A stretch of 64,000 bases of DNA from Curtobacterium sp. MCJR17_020 (GTDB taxonomy: Bacteria; Actinomycetota; Actinomycetes; Actinomycetales; Microbacteriaceae). The notes below the pieces were generated by a model. It saw only the letters and a list, made by a program, of their open reading frames with translations. It did not search any database and had not been told where the DNA came from. The translations under genes were made by a program, and so were the position numbers. Every line of letters begins with the position of its first letter. Within the stretch, counting starts at the first letter, position 1. The stretch is taken from positions 2,790,001-2,854,000 of the forward strand of contig NZ_CP126260.1 in NCBI RefSeq assembly GCF_003234365.2. Reading direction: 5' to 3'. Of the stretch, positions 1 through 8,658 are shown in pieces.

Positions 1-44
1 CGTCGCGCGGCCGCCGGAGTGCGGGCCGTCCGGTGGCGACTGGG

Positions 45-2081
45 TCAGTCGCGGAGGTCCAGCCATGCCACCTGTTCCGGGGTGAGGTCGACGGAGAGGC
101 CCGTCATGGACGATCGGGCTTCCGCGATCGTACGCGGTCCGAAGAGCGGGAACGTCGGGAACGGCTGGTTCAGCACGTAGGCCAGGGCGATCGCCGTGGC
201 GGGGACGCCGAACCGGTCGCCGAGCTCCCGCGCGCGACGGAGCCGCTCGAAGTTCTCGTCGCTGTAGTAGCAGCGGACGAGCTCGGCGTCGCTGGTGTCC
301 TCCGGCGTCGCACGGCCGGTGAAGAAGCCACGGGCCTGCGATGACCACGGCAGCAACGGGACCTGACGCTCCTCGAGCCACGCCTTCGACGCGGCGTCGG
401 TCGCGTGCTCGCAGCCGTCCCACGGCACGTCGTACGCCTCGGCCAGGCCGAAGTGGTTGCTGAGGACCTCGAACTCGTGCTTGCCGTTCGCCCGCGCGTA
501 CGCGTTCGCCTCGTCGAAGCGCGCCGGCGTCCAGTTCGACCCGCCGTACACGCGGATGCGGCCGGCGCGGCGGTGCTCGTCGAGGACGTCGACGAACTCC
601 CCCACCGGGATGTCCGGGTTGTCGCGGTGCATCATGTAGATGTCCGCGTAGTCGGTGCCCTGGCGCTCGAGGCTCTCGAGCAGCTGCTTCGTCAGGGACT
701 CCGGGTCGCAGAACGGCGTGTGCGCACCCTTCGTGATGACGACCACGTCCTCGCGGATGCCGCGGTTCTGGATCCACTTGCCGAGCCGGCCCTCGAGCAC
801 GCCGCCGCCGTAGATGTAGCCGGTGTCGAACACGTTGCCGCCCTGCTCGACGAACAGGTCGAAGATCGCGCTGGCGTGCGCCAGGTCGGGCTGGTTGTCG
901 ACGCCCATCACCAGGCGCGACAGCCGCTTGCCGACACCCGGGATCTCGCCGTACTGCATGGGGTTTCCGTCCTGCACGCGGAGCGGCCGACCGCTCACGG
1001 TGGGGATGTCGGCGGACTCGGCCTCGAACGGGTAGCGCAGGCCGATCGCGGCGCGCCACTTGTCGAGGGTGCGGGCGGTCGCGAGCGACTCGTCGATCGT
1101 CATCTGTGCTGCCTCGACCGCACCGGCACGCAGGGCGTCGGTGGTGGCGTCGGCCTCACGGGCGTAGGGGTGCTCGCCGGCGAAGGACAGCGTGCGCGGG
1201 TCCTCGTCGACGGTGTGCACCTCGATCGTCGGGTCGGCGCCGAGGGTCCACGGGTCGGCGAGCAGGAGGCGACCGCGCGTGCCGTACACCGCGACCGCGT
1301 TGTCGTCCTGCACGAAGACGCCGGTGCGGACGGACGCCGTGATGCCGCCGCGGTAGGTCAACTGTGCGACGGTCCACTCGTCCACCCCGGTCGGCCCGAG
1401 GGTGCCGGTGGCGGTGAGCTCGGTCGGCTCGGCGACGGCGACACCGGTCGCGGCCTGCACGATCGCGGCGGCCATCGTCACCGGGTACCCGCCGACGTCG
1501 AGGATCCCGCCGCCGGCCGTGTCGACGTCGAACAGTCGGCCGGTCCGCTCACCGGTACGGAACGCGAACGAGGCGTCGATGTGGGTGACCTCGCCGATCA
1601 CGCCGTCCCGCACGAGGTCGAGCAGTGCGGCGGTCTGCGGGTGGAAGCGGTACGTGAACGCCTCGACCAGTGGCAGGCCGGCCTGTCGTGCGGCATCGGC
1701 GAGCGCCATGGCGGTGCCGTGGTTCGGGGCGAGGGGCTTCTCGCACAGGACGGCCTTGCCGGCCTCGAGCGCGGCGAGGACGAGCCGCGCGTGACCGGTG
1801 TGCACGGTCGAGACGTACACGGCGTCGACGCGCGGGTCGGCGAGGACCTCGTCGTACGTCGCAGCGGAGACGTCGGCGAACCCGAGCTGCGCGGCTTCGT
1901 CGGCGAAGGTCTGCGCCCGCTCGGTGGACGAGCTGCCGGCGGCCACCAGGGCACCACCGCTCGCGGGCAGCTGGGAGAGGAAGCGGCGGGCGATGCCCCC
2001 GGGGCCGAGGACGGCCCAGCCGGGGCGGTCGGCGACCGTCGAAGTCGGGGTGCTGGCGGTGTTCGCGGTCTGCGCTGACAT
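45..2081 (-). CDS. Gfo/Idh/MocA oxidoreductase fused to aldo-keto reductase
   Basis: Two complete NAD(P)-dependent oxidoreductases are joined in one 678-residue frame. Residues about 21-350 are a Gfo/Idh/MocA dehydrogenase: nucleotide-binding VLGPGGIARRF near 24-34, catalytic EKP at 114-116 and GGGILDVGGYP at 190-200. Residues about 385-678 are an aldo-keto reductase with the tetrad D419, Y424, K451 and H485. The start chosen is the ATG before SAQTANTAS; the frame stays open 33 codons further upstream, but that stretch would run into the divergent promoter region. It diverges from a sugar ABC importer, so oxidation or reduction of the imported sugar is a reasonable inference. The substrate is unknown. 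No frameshift or linker stop is visible, so the fusion looks genuine. Confidence 0.9.
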   Translation of the reverse strand: MSAQTANTASTPTSTVADRPGWAVLGPGGIARRFLSQLPASGGALVAAGSSSTERAQTFADEAAQLGFADVSAATYDEVLADPRVDAVYVSTVHTGHARLVLAALEAGKAVLCEKPLAPNHGTAMALADAARQAGLPLVEAFTYRFHPQTAALLDLVRDGVIGEVTHIDASFAFRTGERTGRLFDVDTAGGGILDVGGYPVTMAAAIVQAATGVAVAEPTELTATGTLGPTGVDEWTVAQLTYRGGITASVRTGVFVQDDNAVAVYGTRGRLLLADPWTLGADPTIEVHTVDEDPRTLSFAGEHPYAREADATTDALRAGAVEAAQMTIDESLATARTLDKWRAAIGLRYPFEAESADIPTVSGRPLRVQDGNPMQYGEIPGVGKRLSRLVMGVDNQPDLAHASAIFDLFVEQGGNVFDTGYIYGGGVLEGRLGKWIQNRGIREDVVVITKGAHTPFCDPESLTKQLLESLERQGTDYADIYMMHRDNPDIPVGEFVDVLDEHRRAGRIRVYGGSNWTPARFDEANAYARANGKHEFEVLSNHFGLAEAYDVPWDGCEHATDAASKAWLEERQVPLLPWSSQARGFFTGRATPEDTSDAELVRCYYSDENFERLRRARELGDRFGVPATAIALAYVLNQPFPTFPLFGPRTIAEARSSMTGLSVDLTPEQVAWLDLRD

Positions 2082-2098
2082 GCGGATCCTTGTCGTCT

Positions 2099-2112
2099 CG
2101 TGAACCTTCACG
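2099..2112. promoter_or_regulatory. Palindromic operator, copy 1
   Basis: The sequence CGTGAACCTTCACG is an inverted repeat with six-base arms, just upstream of the dehydrogenase fusion. A second copy differing at two central positions lies at 2202-2215. Two matching palindromes in one divergent promoter region suggest a common repressor; which one is not shown. Confidence 0.55.
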
Positions 2113-2161
2113 GTCACGACGACGCTAGTGCCACACGCCCGGCGGATCAATGCGGAAGTGC

Positions 2162-2190
2162 TTGACACGGCGTGTCTCACAGAGGATGCT
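2162..2190 (+). promoter_or_regulatory. Sigma70-like promoter for the ABC importer operon
   Basis: TTGACA at 2162-2167 is followed after 17 bases by GATGCT at 2185-2190. The -35 box is perfect and the -10 is weak. It points toward the substrate-binding protein gene, and the operator at 2202-2215 lies just downstream, where a repressor would block it. Confidence 0.45.
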
Positions 2191-2201
2191 CTGGACCACT
2201 T

Positions 2202-2215
2202 CGTGAGCGTTCACG
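2202..2215. promoter_or_regulatory. Palindromic operator, copy 2
   Basis: CGTGAGCGTTCACG matches the palindrome at 2099-2112 at 12 of 14 positions. The centre-to-centre distance is 103 bp, so one regulator could bind both and control both divergent units. Confidence 0.55.
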
Positions 2216-2283
2216 GTCGAACGCTCCGGGGACCCGGTATCGCTGTGTCCAACCCGATCTCAACGACGAGAGCAGGTAGTTTC

Positions 2284-3594
2284 GTGACGTCATCTCCATC
2301 GATCAGTCTCAGCAGGCGGGGGTTCCTCGCCGGCGCAGGTGCCCTCGGAGCCCTCGCCACCACCGCCTTGTTGGCCGGGTGCTCCACGAGCACCGCCATC
2401 TCCAAGGACCCTGACGAACTCGTCCTCTGGTACTGGAACCGGTCGCTCGACCCGAAGTTCCTGCGGCAGGCCGCCGGGGGCATCGCCGGGCAGGGGTCCA
2501 AGCGGCTCCGCCCCGACCTGATCGGCGGTGCCTCGTACGACACCAAGTTCCGGACGGCACTCGCCGGGAACGCGTTCATCCCCGACGTGCTGATGGTGAA
2601 CTCGAACTGCTGGCTCTACTTCCCCGACGAAGACCTGTTCACCGACTTCGACGACCACGGCGGCGCCGCGAAGCGGGACGAGTACTACGACTGGAAGAGC
2701 GCGCTCGGCCGGACGCCGAGCGGCCGGCAGTGCTTCTGGCCCGTCGACACGGGACCGACCGGCTTCTTCTACCGGCAGGACGTCCTGGCGAAGGCTGGGC
2801 TGCCGACCGACCCGGACGAGGTCTCCGACGCGATCGCGACGTGGGACGGGTTCCGCTCCTTCGGCGCGAAGATCCGGAAGGGTGCGGACGCCGCGACGGT
2901 CATCACCGCCAACCAGCTCTTCAACCAGTACATCTACGCCAGCCCCACGCGGTACTTCGACCGCGACGACCAGCCGGTCTTCGAGCAGGACGACAGCTCG
3001 GTGCGGCAGGCGTGGGAGAACGCCGTCGCCTGCGTCCGTTCCGGCCTGACCGGCAACCTGCAGTCCGGCACCGACCAGAACGCCGGGTGGGTGTCCGGCC
3101 GGGTCGCGGGACAGATCGAGGGCGCGTGGTGGACGCAGGTCATCCACGACACCGCTCCCGACGCCGCCGGCAAGTGGCGGGTCGCCCGGCAACCGGATCG
3201 GCCGGGCAACAGCGGCGGGTCGTTCCTCGCCGTCCCGAAGACCTCGAAGGACCCGGCCGCGGCCGCCGCGTTCGCGCAGTGGATCACCTCGCCCGAGGTG
3301 CAGTCGCACACGTACAACGACATCCAGCTGTTCCCCTCCACCCCGGCGTCGTTCGACAACGGGATCATGCGGAAGCCCGGCGACTACTTCGGCGACCAGG
3401 ACCCGCTGGCGTTCTTCAACGCCTCGGCGATGGACGTCCCGGTGACGTACATCTCGAACTCCGAACGGTTCATCGGTGCGTTCGCGACCGAGATCACGAA
3501 CGTCGAGGCCGGGGGCAAGGACCCGGACCGCGCCTGGCAGGACGCCGTCGACCAGACCAACCGGGTCCTCGACAAGCGGGGAGTCCGCGCATGA
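2284..3594 (+). CDS. Sugar ABC transporter substrate-binding lipoprotein
   Basis: This is the extracellular solute-binding component (family 1 type) of a carbohydrate ABC importer, 436 residues from a GTG start. The N-terminus carries a twin-arginine-like SRRGFLAG followed by a hydrophobic stretch and the lipobox LLAGC, so it is probably exported by Tat or Sec and lipid-anchored. The frame is open further upstream to 2128, but the GTG start puts the signal peptide at the N-terminus. Its stop overlaps the first permease start, giving an SBP-permease-permease operon with no ATPase gene; a shared MsiK-type ATPase elsewhere is likely, as is usual in actinobacteria. The sugar cannot be told from sequence alone. 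Confidence 0.9.
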   Translation: MTSSPSISLSRRGFLAGAGALGALATTALLAGCSTSTAISKDPDELVLWYWNRSLDPKFLRQAAGGIAGQGSKRLRPDLIGGASYDTKFRTALAGNAFIPDVLMVNSNCWLYFPDEDLFTDFDDHGGAAKRDEYYDWKSALGRTPSGRQCFWPVDTGPTGFFYRQDVLAKAGLPTDPDEVSDAIATWDGFRSFGAKIRKGADAATVITANQLFNQYIYASPTRYFDRDDQPVFEQDDSSVRQAWENAVACVRSGLTGNLQSGTDQNAGWVSGRVAGQIEGAWWTQVIHDTAPDAAGKWRVARQPDRPGNSGGSFLAVPKTSKDPAAAAAFAQWITSPEVQSHTYNDIQLFPSTPASFDNGIMRKPGDYFGDQDPLAFFNASAMDVPVTYISNSERFIGAFATEITNVEAGGKDPDRAWQDAVDQTNRVLDKRGVRA

Positions 3595-4625
3595 GCACCA
3601 AGCAGGCACCACCGACCACGAGCATCCCCGCGGTCGTCGGGACCCCGACGTCCTCCATCACCACCGCAGCGACCGGCAAGCGGTACGGGCTCCGCCGGTT
3701 CTGGCCGCAGTACGTCGCGATCGCGCCGTTCTACGTGCTCTTCCTGGTGTTCGGGCTGTTCCCGATCGTGTTCTCGATCGTGCTGTCGTTCACCGACTGG
3801 GACGGGGTCGGCTCCCCCGCGTTCGTCGGTCTGGCCCAGTACCAGTACCTGCTCGGCGACCCGCGGTTCTGGAACGCCGTCGGCAACACGTTCCTCATCT
3901 GGGTCATGTCGACGATCCCGATGCTGTTCCTCGCGCTCGTGCTCGCGTTCCTGCTGCACGGCAACATCCGGGCGAAGGGCTTCTACCGCGTCGCGTTCTT
4001 CGTGCCGAACGTCACGAGCATGGTCGCGATGGCGATCGTGTTCGGCTCGGTGTTCTCCGACGGCTTCGGTCTGGTGAACGCGGCCCTGCGCGCACTCGGG
4101 GCGGACCCGGTCGGGTGGCTGTCGTCGTACTGGGGCATCAAGGTCACCATCTCGGTGATGGTGATCTGGCGCTGGACGGGCTACAACGCCATCATCTACC
4201 TGGCCGGACTGCAGTCCATCTCGACCGAGTTGTACGACGCCGCCAAGGTGGACGGCGCGAACGCGTGGCAGATCTTCTCGCGCATCACCGTGCCGCTGCT
4301 GCGCCCGGTGATCCTGTTCACCCTCATCACGTCGACGATCGGCGGGCTCGGGCTCTTCACGGAGCCGCAGATCCTGTTCAACGGACAAGCGGTGGGCGGC
4401 CCCGACGAGGCCGGCATGACGATCGTGCTCTACCAGTACGAGCAGGCGTTCAACCAGTTCGACTTCGGGTACGGATCGGCGATCGCCTGGGTGCTGTTCC
4501 TGTTCTCCGTGGTGTTCGCGATCATCAACTGGCGTCTGCTCAGTGAACGCGACGGTCTGAAGACCCCACGACGACTCCGCGTGGCCCGCACGGTCCGCAC
4601 CAGCACGAAGGGGGTCGACGCATGA
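3591..4625 (+). CDS. Sugar ABC transporter permease (MalF type)
   Basis: A 344-residue inner-membrane permease of the carbohydrate uptake family. After a polar N-terminal stretch of about 40 residues come six hydrophobic segments, with the EAA-type cytoplasmic loop around ELYDAAKVDGANAWQIF, where the ATPase couples. The ATG overlaps the previous stop by 4 bp and the next permease overlaps it in the same way, so the three importer genes are translationally coupled. Confidence 0.92.
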   Translation: MSTKQAPPTTSIPAVVGTPTSSITTAATGKRYGLRRFWPQYVAIAPFYVLFLVFGLFPIVFSIVLSFTDWDGVGSPAFVGLAQYQYLLGDPRFWNAVGNTFLIWVMSTIPMLFLALVLAFLLHGNIRAKGFYRVAFFVPNVTSMVAMAIVFGSVFSDGFGLVNAALRALGADPVGWLSSYWGIKVTISVMVIWRWTGYNAIIYLAGLQSISTELYDAAKVDGANAWQIFSRITVPLLRPVILFTLITSTIGGLGLFTEPQILFNGQAVGGPDEAGMTIVLYQYEQAFNQFDFGYGSAIAWVLFLFSVVFAIINWRLLSERDGLKTPRRLRVARTVRTSTKGVDA

Positions 4626-5536
4626 CCGCGACACCGACCACGACGACGACCAACACCGCCGCGGCACTCGGGCGACCGGGGGCCGCGGGGAACGACCGCG
4701 GCCGCGGGTTCCGCCGCGGCTGGCTCGGGACCGCCGTCACGCACCTCTGCCTGATCGTCGGGGTGCTGCTGTCGATCTTCCCGTTCTGGTGGCTGCTCGT
4801 GATGTCGACGTCGACGAACGCCGAGATCTTCGGCTACCCGCCGTCGCTCTGGTTCGGCGACAACGCCCTCGCGAACGTTGCGTCCGTGTTCAGCAACGTG
4901 GACATGCTGCGGGCACTCCTGAACACCGTGCTCGTGGCCGGCAGCACCGCCGTCCTGGTCATGCTGTTCGACTCGCTCGCCGCGTTCGCGTTCGCGAAGT
5001 ACGAGTTCCCGTTCAAGCGCACGCTCTTCACCGTCATGCTCGCCACGTTCCTGGTGCCGGGCAGCCTGTCGCTGGTGCCGAGCTTCGTGCTCATGGCGAA
5101 CCTCGGGTGGATCGGCGGCCTGCAGGCGCTCATCATCCCCGGGGCGGCGAACGCGTTCGGCATCTTCCTGCTCCGGCAGTTCGCCACCTCGTCGATCCCG
5201 AACGAGGTCATCGACTCGGCCCGGGTGGACGGAGCGGGGTTCTTCCGCACCTGGTGGTCGGTGGCGGTCCCGATGCTCCGCGGCGGGCTCGCGTTCCTCG
5301 GCATCTTCACCTTCATCACGGCCTGGAACGACTACGTCTGGCCGCTCATCGTCCTCATCGACCCGAAGGGACAGACCCTGCAGGTGGCCCTGGCCGGACT
5401 GAGCTCGGTGAACGCGACGGACCTCGGGGCGGTGATGGCCGGCGCCGTGATCAGTGTGTTCCCGCTCATCGGAGTCTTCATCATCGGCTCGCGCCACTTC
5501 ATCGCCAACATCGCCGCCGGAGCACTGAAGGGCTGA
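4622..5536 (+). CDS. Sugar ABC transporter permease (MalG type)
   Basis: A 304-residue second permease, pairing with the upstream MalF-type subunit. It shows six membrane segments and the EAA loop near IDSARVDGAGFFRTWW. It overlaps the preceding stop by 4 bp. The operon appears to end here; the next gene starts about 95 bp downstream. Confidence 0.92.
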   Translation: MTATPTTTTTNTAAALGRPGAAGNDRGRGFRRGWLGTAVTHLCLIVGVLLSIFPFWWLLVMSTSTNAEIFGYPPSLWFGDNALANVASVFSNVDMLRALLNTVLVAGSTAVLVMLFDSLAAFAFAKYEFPFKRTLFTVMLATFLVPGSLSLVPSFVLMANLGWIGGLQALIIPGAANAFGIFLLRQFATSSIPNEVIDSARVDGAGFFRTWWSVAVPMLRGGLAFLGIFTFITAWNDYVWPLIVLIDPKGQTLQVALAGLSSVNATDLGAVMAGAVISVFPLIGVFIIGSRHFIANIAAGALKG

Positions 5537-5631
5537 CGGGCCGAGCGCCACGACCGGCAGGGTGCAGGCGTCGCGGGACGGCCCGCGACGCCTGCACCTG
5601 CTCGCGCACAACTCCTCCTAGACTCGTGCCC

Positions 5632-6180
5632 ATGGCCAGTGCCCGCGACCGCGTCCTCGACAGCTTCGTCGCCATCGTGTGCGAAGACGGCGAACGTCCC
5701 GCGACGCTCGACGCCGTCGCCGCCCGCGCCGGTGTCTCCAAGGGCGGGCTGCTGTACCACTTCGGCTCCAAGGCGGCCCTGGTCGAGGGGCTGTGCGAGC
5801 GGCTCTCCGACCTGTCCGCCATCGACGTCGAGCGCATGGCCGAGGCCGAGGACGGCGCCGCCCGCTACTTCGTCCGCAACTGCCTGTTCGTCGGCAGCGA
5901 GCTCGACCTCGCGCTCCTCGCTGCGAGCCGCCTGCAGCAGGCCGGCTACGAAGAAGCGGGCCGGACCCTCGACGACACCGAGAACGCGTGGCTCGTGACC
6001 CTCGTCGACGCGCTCCACGACGAACCCACCGCCCAGGCGGTCAAGCTCCTCGGTGACGGCCTGTACCACCAGGCCTCCCTCGGTGCCGCGAGCGACGGTC
6101 GACCGAAGCGCAGCACCGTCGACATGGATGCGCTCCTCGCCGTCGTCGACCGTTTGATCGCGACGAAGCCCGGCGCGTGA
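5632..6180 (+). CDS. TetR family transcriptional regulator
   Basis: A 182-residue protein with an N-terminal TetR helix-turn-helix (TLDAVAARAGVSKGGLLYHF at about 22-41) and a ligand-binding C-terminal half like the TetR_C families that follow a YHF-type recognition helix. It lies downstream of the sugar importer in the same direction, with about 95 bp between. It could read the CGTGAnCnTTCACG palindromes upstream of the importer, but proximity is the only evidence. Confidence 0.88.
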   Translation: MASARDRVLDSFVAIVCEDGERPATLDAVAARAGVSKGGLLYHFGSKAALVEGLCERLSDLSAIDVERMAEAEDGAARYFVRNCLFVGSELDLALLAASRLQQAGYEEAGRTLDDTENAWLVTLVDALHDEPTAQAVKLLGDGLYHQASLGAASDGRPKRSTVDMDALLAVVDRLIATKPGA

Positions 6181-6246
6181 ACGACCATCCCCGTTCCTGG
6201 GGATAGACTTGGCGACGTTCCACTCGTCGACACCCGGAGGTATCCC

Positions 6247-6417
6247 GTGGGCCGCGTCATCGCCGCTGTTTTCTCGATCCTGCTGCTGCTGGTGTCGATG
6301 TACCTGTTCGGGTTCGCGTTCCAGGTCGACTCGGGCCAGGCGTTCATCTTCATGGGCGGTCTGATCCTGATGACCCTCTCCTTCTTCCTGCCGATCCACG
6401 TGTTCGGCAAGCGGTAA
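6247..6417 (+). CDS. Small two-helix membrane protein (56 residues)
   Basis: A 56-codon frame starts at GTG six bases after a strong GGAGG ribosome-binding site (6236-6240) and ends at TAA 6415-6417. It has two hydrophobic segments, about 4-25 and 32-52, and a C-terminal HVFGKR. A bidirectional hairpin follows at once. The strong ribosome-binding site, uninterrupted membrane topology and dedicated terminator argue for a real gene. The function is unknown. Confidence 0.75.
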   Translation: MGRVIAAVFSILLLLVSMYLFGFAFQVDSGQAFIFMGGLILMTLSFFLPIHVFGKR

Positions 6418-6423
6418 CCACTC

Positions 6424-6475
6424 CGCACGCAGAACGGCCCCGCACCTCTCGAGGTGCGGGGCTGTTCTGCGTGCG
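6424..6475. terminator. Strong bidirectional hairpin
   Basis: Inverted arms of 24 bp (6424-6447 and 6452-6475) pair with only one G-T wobble around a 4-base loop. It lies between the convergent small membrane protein and ribH genes and can terminate both. Confidence 0.8.
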
Positions 6476-6516
6476 GCCACCGTGTCGGGAACGAGCGCCG
6501 CGGGCGCGGGCGCTCG

Positions 6517-6996
6517 TTACGCGAGGACGCGCAGCGAGCGCAGCGTCACCGCGGTGGCCACCGCGGCGTGCACGGCCTCGGCGCCCTTGTCCTCCTTCGA
6601 GCCGGGCAGCCCGGCCCGGTCGATGCCCTGCTGCTCGTCGTCCAGGGTGAGCACGCCGAACCCGACGGGCTTGCCGGTGTCGATCGCCACGCGGCTGAGC
6701 CCACTCGTGGCGGCGTCGGACACGTACTCGAAGTGCGGGGTGCCGCCCCGGATGATCACACCGAGCGCGACCGCGGCGTCGAACCCTGCCTCGAGGGCGG
6801 TCTTCGCGACGACGGGCAGCTCGAAGCTCCCCGGGACCGGGAACACCGACGCGGTGGCGCCGAGCCGTTCGACCTCGCGCTGCGCCCCGGCGAGGAGGCC
6901 CGCCGCGATCGTGTCGTGCCACTGTCCGGCGACGATGGCCACCCGGATCCCGGTGCCGTCGACGTGGTCGCGGTCCGCCGCGCCTGCTCCGCTCAT
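6517..6996 (-). CDS. ribH: 6,7-dimethyl-8-ribityllumazine synthase
   Basis: RibH joins 3,4-dihydroxy-2-butanone 4-phosphate and the ribitylaminouracil to make lumazine, the penultimate step of riboflavin synthesis, and assembles as an icosahedral shell or pentamer. The 159-residue product shows VPGSFELPVVAK, ALGVIIRGGTPHFEYV (phosphate and pyrimidine binding) and PVGFGVLTLD. It is the last gene of the rib operon, its start overlapping the ribB stop by 4 bp. Confidence 0.95.
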   Translation of the reverse strand: MSGAGAADRDHVDGTGIRVAIVAGQWHDTIAAGLLAGAQREVERLGATASVFPVPGSFELPVVAKTALEAGFDAAVALGVIIRGGTPHFEYVSDAATSGLSRVAIDTGKPVGFGVLTLDDEQQGIDRAGLPGSKEDKGAEAVHAAVATAVTLRSLRVLA

Positions 6997-7673
6997 CGTG
7001 CTGTTCCTTCCGTGGACAGGGCAGCTGCTGCCGCCGTCCGGTCTGCCGCGTCCAGCCACTCGACGAGCGCGGCGATGGTGATGACGGGCACGCCCTCGCG
7101 CGCCCCGAGTGCGACGAGCGCCGGCAGCCGCATCATGCTGCCGTCCTCGTCGACGATCTCGCAGATCGCCGCGGCGGGCCGGAGCCCGGCTGCGGTGACG
7201 AGCTCGATCGCGGCTTCGGTGTGTCCCGCACGCTCGCGGACCCCGCCCGGTCGTGCCCGCAGGGGGACGACGTGGCCGGGGCGGTGCAGGTCGTCGCGCA
7301 CGGAGCTCGGGTCGGCGAGGACCCGCAGCGTGCGTGCACGGTCGTGGGCGCTGATGCCCGTGGTGACCCCGACGGCTGCGTCGACCGTGACGGTGTACGC
7401 GGTGCCGCGGACGTCCTCGTTGTGCTGGACCATCGGCGGCAGGTCGAGTGCGTCGGCGATCTCGACGCTCACGGGCGCGCAGATGAACCCCGACGAGTGC
7501 GCCACGGTCCAGGCGATCCACTCCGGCGTCGCGAGCTCGGCGGACAGGATGACGTCGCCCTCGTTCTCGCGGTCCTCGTCGTCGACGACGATCACCGGGC
7601 GGCCGGCCGCGACCGACGCGATCGCGAGTTCGATGCTCGACGAGCCGAGCGTCTGCGGGACCGAGGTGACCAT
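6993..7673 (-). CDS. ribB: 3,4-dihydroxy-2-butanone-4-phosphate synthase, single-domain
   Basis: RibB converts ribulose 5-phosphate to formate and the C4 unit of riboflavin. Visible motifs are the acidic metal loop DDEDRENEGD, RERAGHTEA and CEIVDEDGSMMR. The product is 226 residues, about the size of stand-alone RibB; the GTP cyclohydrolase II domain usually fused in actinobacterial RibBA is absent. The ATG at 7673 overlaps the ribE stop (TGATG); a GTG one codon earlier is an alternative. It sits between ribE and ribH. Confidence 0.93.
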   Translation of the reverse strand: MVTSVPQTLGSSSIELAIASVAAGRPVIVVDDEDRENEGDVILSAELATPEWIAWTVAHSSGFICAPVSVEIADALDLPPMVQHNEDVRGTAYTVTVDAAVGVTTGISAHDRARTLRVLADPSSVRDDLHRPGHVVPLRARPGGVRERAGHTEAAIELVTAAGLRPAAAICEIVDEDGSMMRLPALVALGAREGVPVITIAALVEWLDAADRTAAAAALSTEGTAR

Positions 7674-8365
7674 CACCGGGCCTCCGTTCCGACGGTCTCG
7701 AGCGGTCCGACGGTCTCGAGCGAACCGGCCGCGGCGTCGAGCGAACCGACCGCGGCGTCGAGCCGCAGCATCCGGCGCACGTGCCGCGCGAGCACGTCGG
7801 TCTCGACGTTCACCCGGTCCCCCGGCACGCGCAGGCCGAGGGTCGTCGCCTCGAGCGTCTCCGGGATGAGGCTGACCTCGAACCAGGCGGCGTCCGGCGC
7901 GGTGTCCTCGGGCGAGACGGCGCTGACGGTGAGCGAGACGCCGTCGAGCGCGATCGACCCCTTGTCGACGACGAGCGGGCTGAGTGCCGGCGCGAGCGAG
8001 AAGCGCACCCGGCGCCAGCCGTCGCCGTCGGCCGTCTCGAGCAGGGTGGCGGTGCCGTCGATGTGGCCCTGAACGATGTGGCCGCCGAGCCGGTCGCCGA
8101 CCGACGCCGCGCGCTCGAGGTTCAGGCGGTCGCCCACCCGCAACGCTCCGTGCGCGCTCATGTCGAGGGTCTGCTTCATGACGAAGGCGGTGAAGGAGTC
8201 GGGGGTCTGCTCGACCACGGTGAGGCAGACGCCGCTGGTGGCGATGGAGTCGCCGTGGCTGGCGTCCGCGACCACGATCGGCCCACGGACGGTGAGCGCG
8301 ACGGAGTCGCCGTGCTGCTCGACGGCGGTGACGGTGCCGAGTTCCTCGATGATGCCGGTGAACAC
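7673..8365 (-). CDS. ribE: Riboflavin synthase alpha chain
   Basis: Riboflavin synthase dismutates two lumazines to riboflavin plus ribitylaminouracil. The GTG start gives the canonical N-terminus MFTGIIEELG; the frame is open upstream to 8413 but that would add a non-family extension. The two lumazine-binding repeats are visible (SIATSGVCLTVV and SIALDGVSLTVS, with HIVQGHIDGTA between). The 230-residue chain ends in a low-complexity tail (repeats of the form G/P-SLETVG). It is the first gene after the FMN riboswitch. Confidence 0.93.
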   Translation of the reverse strand: MFTGIIEELGTVTAVEQHGDSVALTVRGPIVVADASHGDSIATSGVCLTVVEQTPDSFTAFVMKQTLDMSAHGALRVGDRLNLERAASVGDRLGGHIVQGHIDGTATLLETADGDGWRRVRFSLAPALSPLVVDKGSIALDGVSLTVSAVSPEDTAPDAAWFEVSLIPETLEATTLGLRVPGDRVNVETDVLARHVRRMLRLDAAVGSLDAAAGSLETVGPLETVGTEAR

Positions 8366-8460
8366 TGGTGTCCTCTCAACGGGACTCCGGGGGTGTTCGA
8401 CGATCGTCGGCATCGACGGACGGGTCGTCCCACGCAGGATGGGTCGTCTCGTCCGCCAGC

Positions 8461-8593
8461 GCGCCTCCCATCCGGACTCTCACCGTCGGTCCCGGAGTTT
8501 CACCGAGTCAACCTCTGCCGGGTTCGCACCCGTCATCAGTTCGTGGACTGTCACCACCGGTTCGGAATTGCACCGACCCCGGAGCGCTTGCGT
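8461..8593 (-). ncRNA. FMN riboswitch (RFN element)
   Basis: Read on the minus strand, the conserved RFN blocks appear in order: GGGGTCGGTGCAATTCCGAA, then ACCGGTGGTGACAGTCC, then GGTGAAACTCCGGGACC and finally AGTCCGGATGGGAG. This is the flavin mononucleotide aptamer. It sits about 95 bases upstream of ribE, so FMN should repress the ribE-ribB-ribH operon. Boundaries are approximate. Confidence 0.95.
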
Positions 8594-8658
8594 AGTCGGA
8601 ACGATACCCCAGACCGGTGACCGACGCGTCGGGCCGGGACGCACCGTGTAACGCGCGG

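Noticed and set aside
405..2078. Long plus-strand frame opposite the dehydrogenase fusion
   Set aside because: Arg/Val/Asp-rich shadow of a GC-rich gene; no domain, and the minus strand has clear catalytic motifs.
3384..6480. Long minus-strand frames opposite the ABC permeases and TetR gene (3384-4667, 4430-5611, 5332-6480)
   Set aside because: Composition is dominated by Asp/Glu/Arg/Gly repeats from third-position GC on the opposite strand; the plus-strand genes have strong family motifs.
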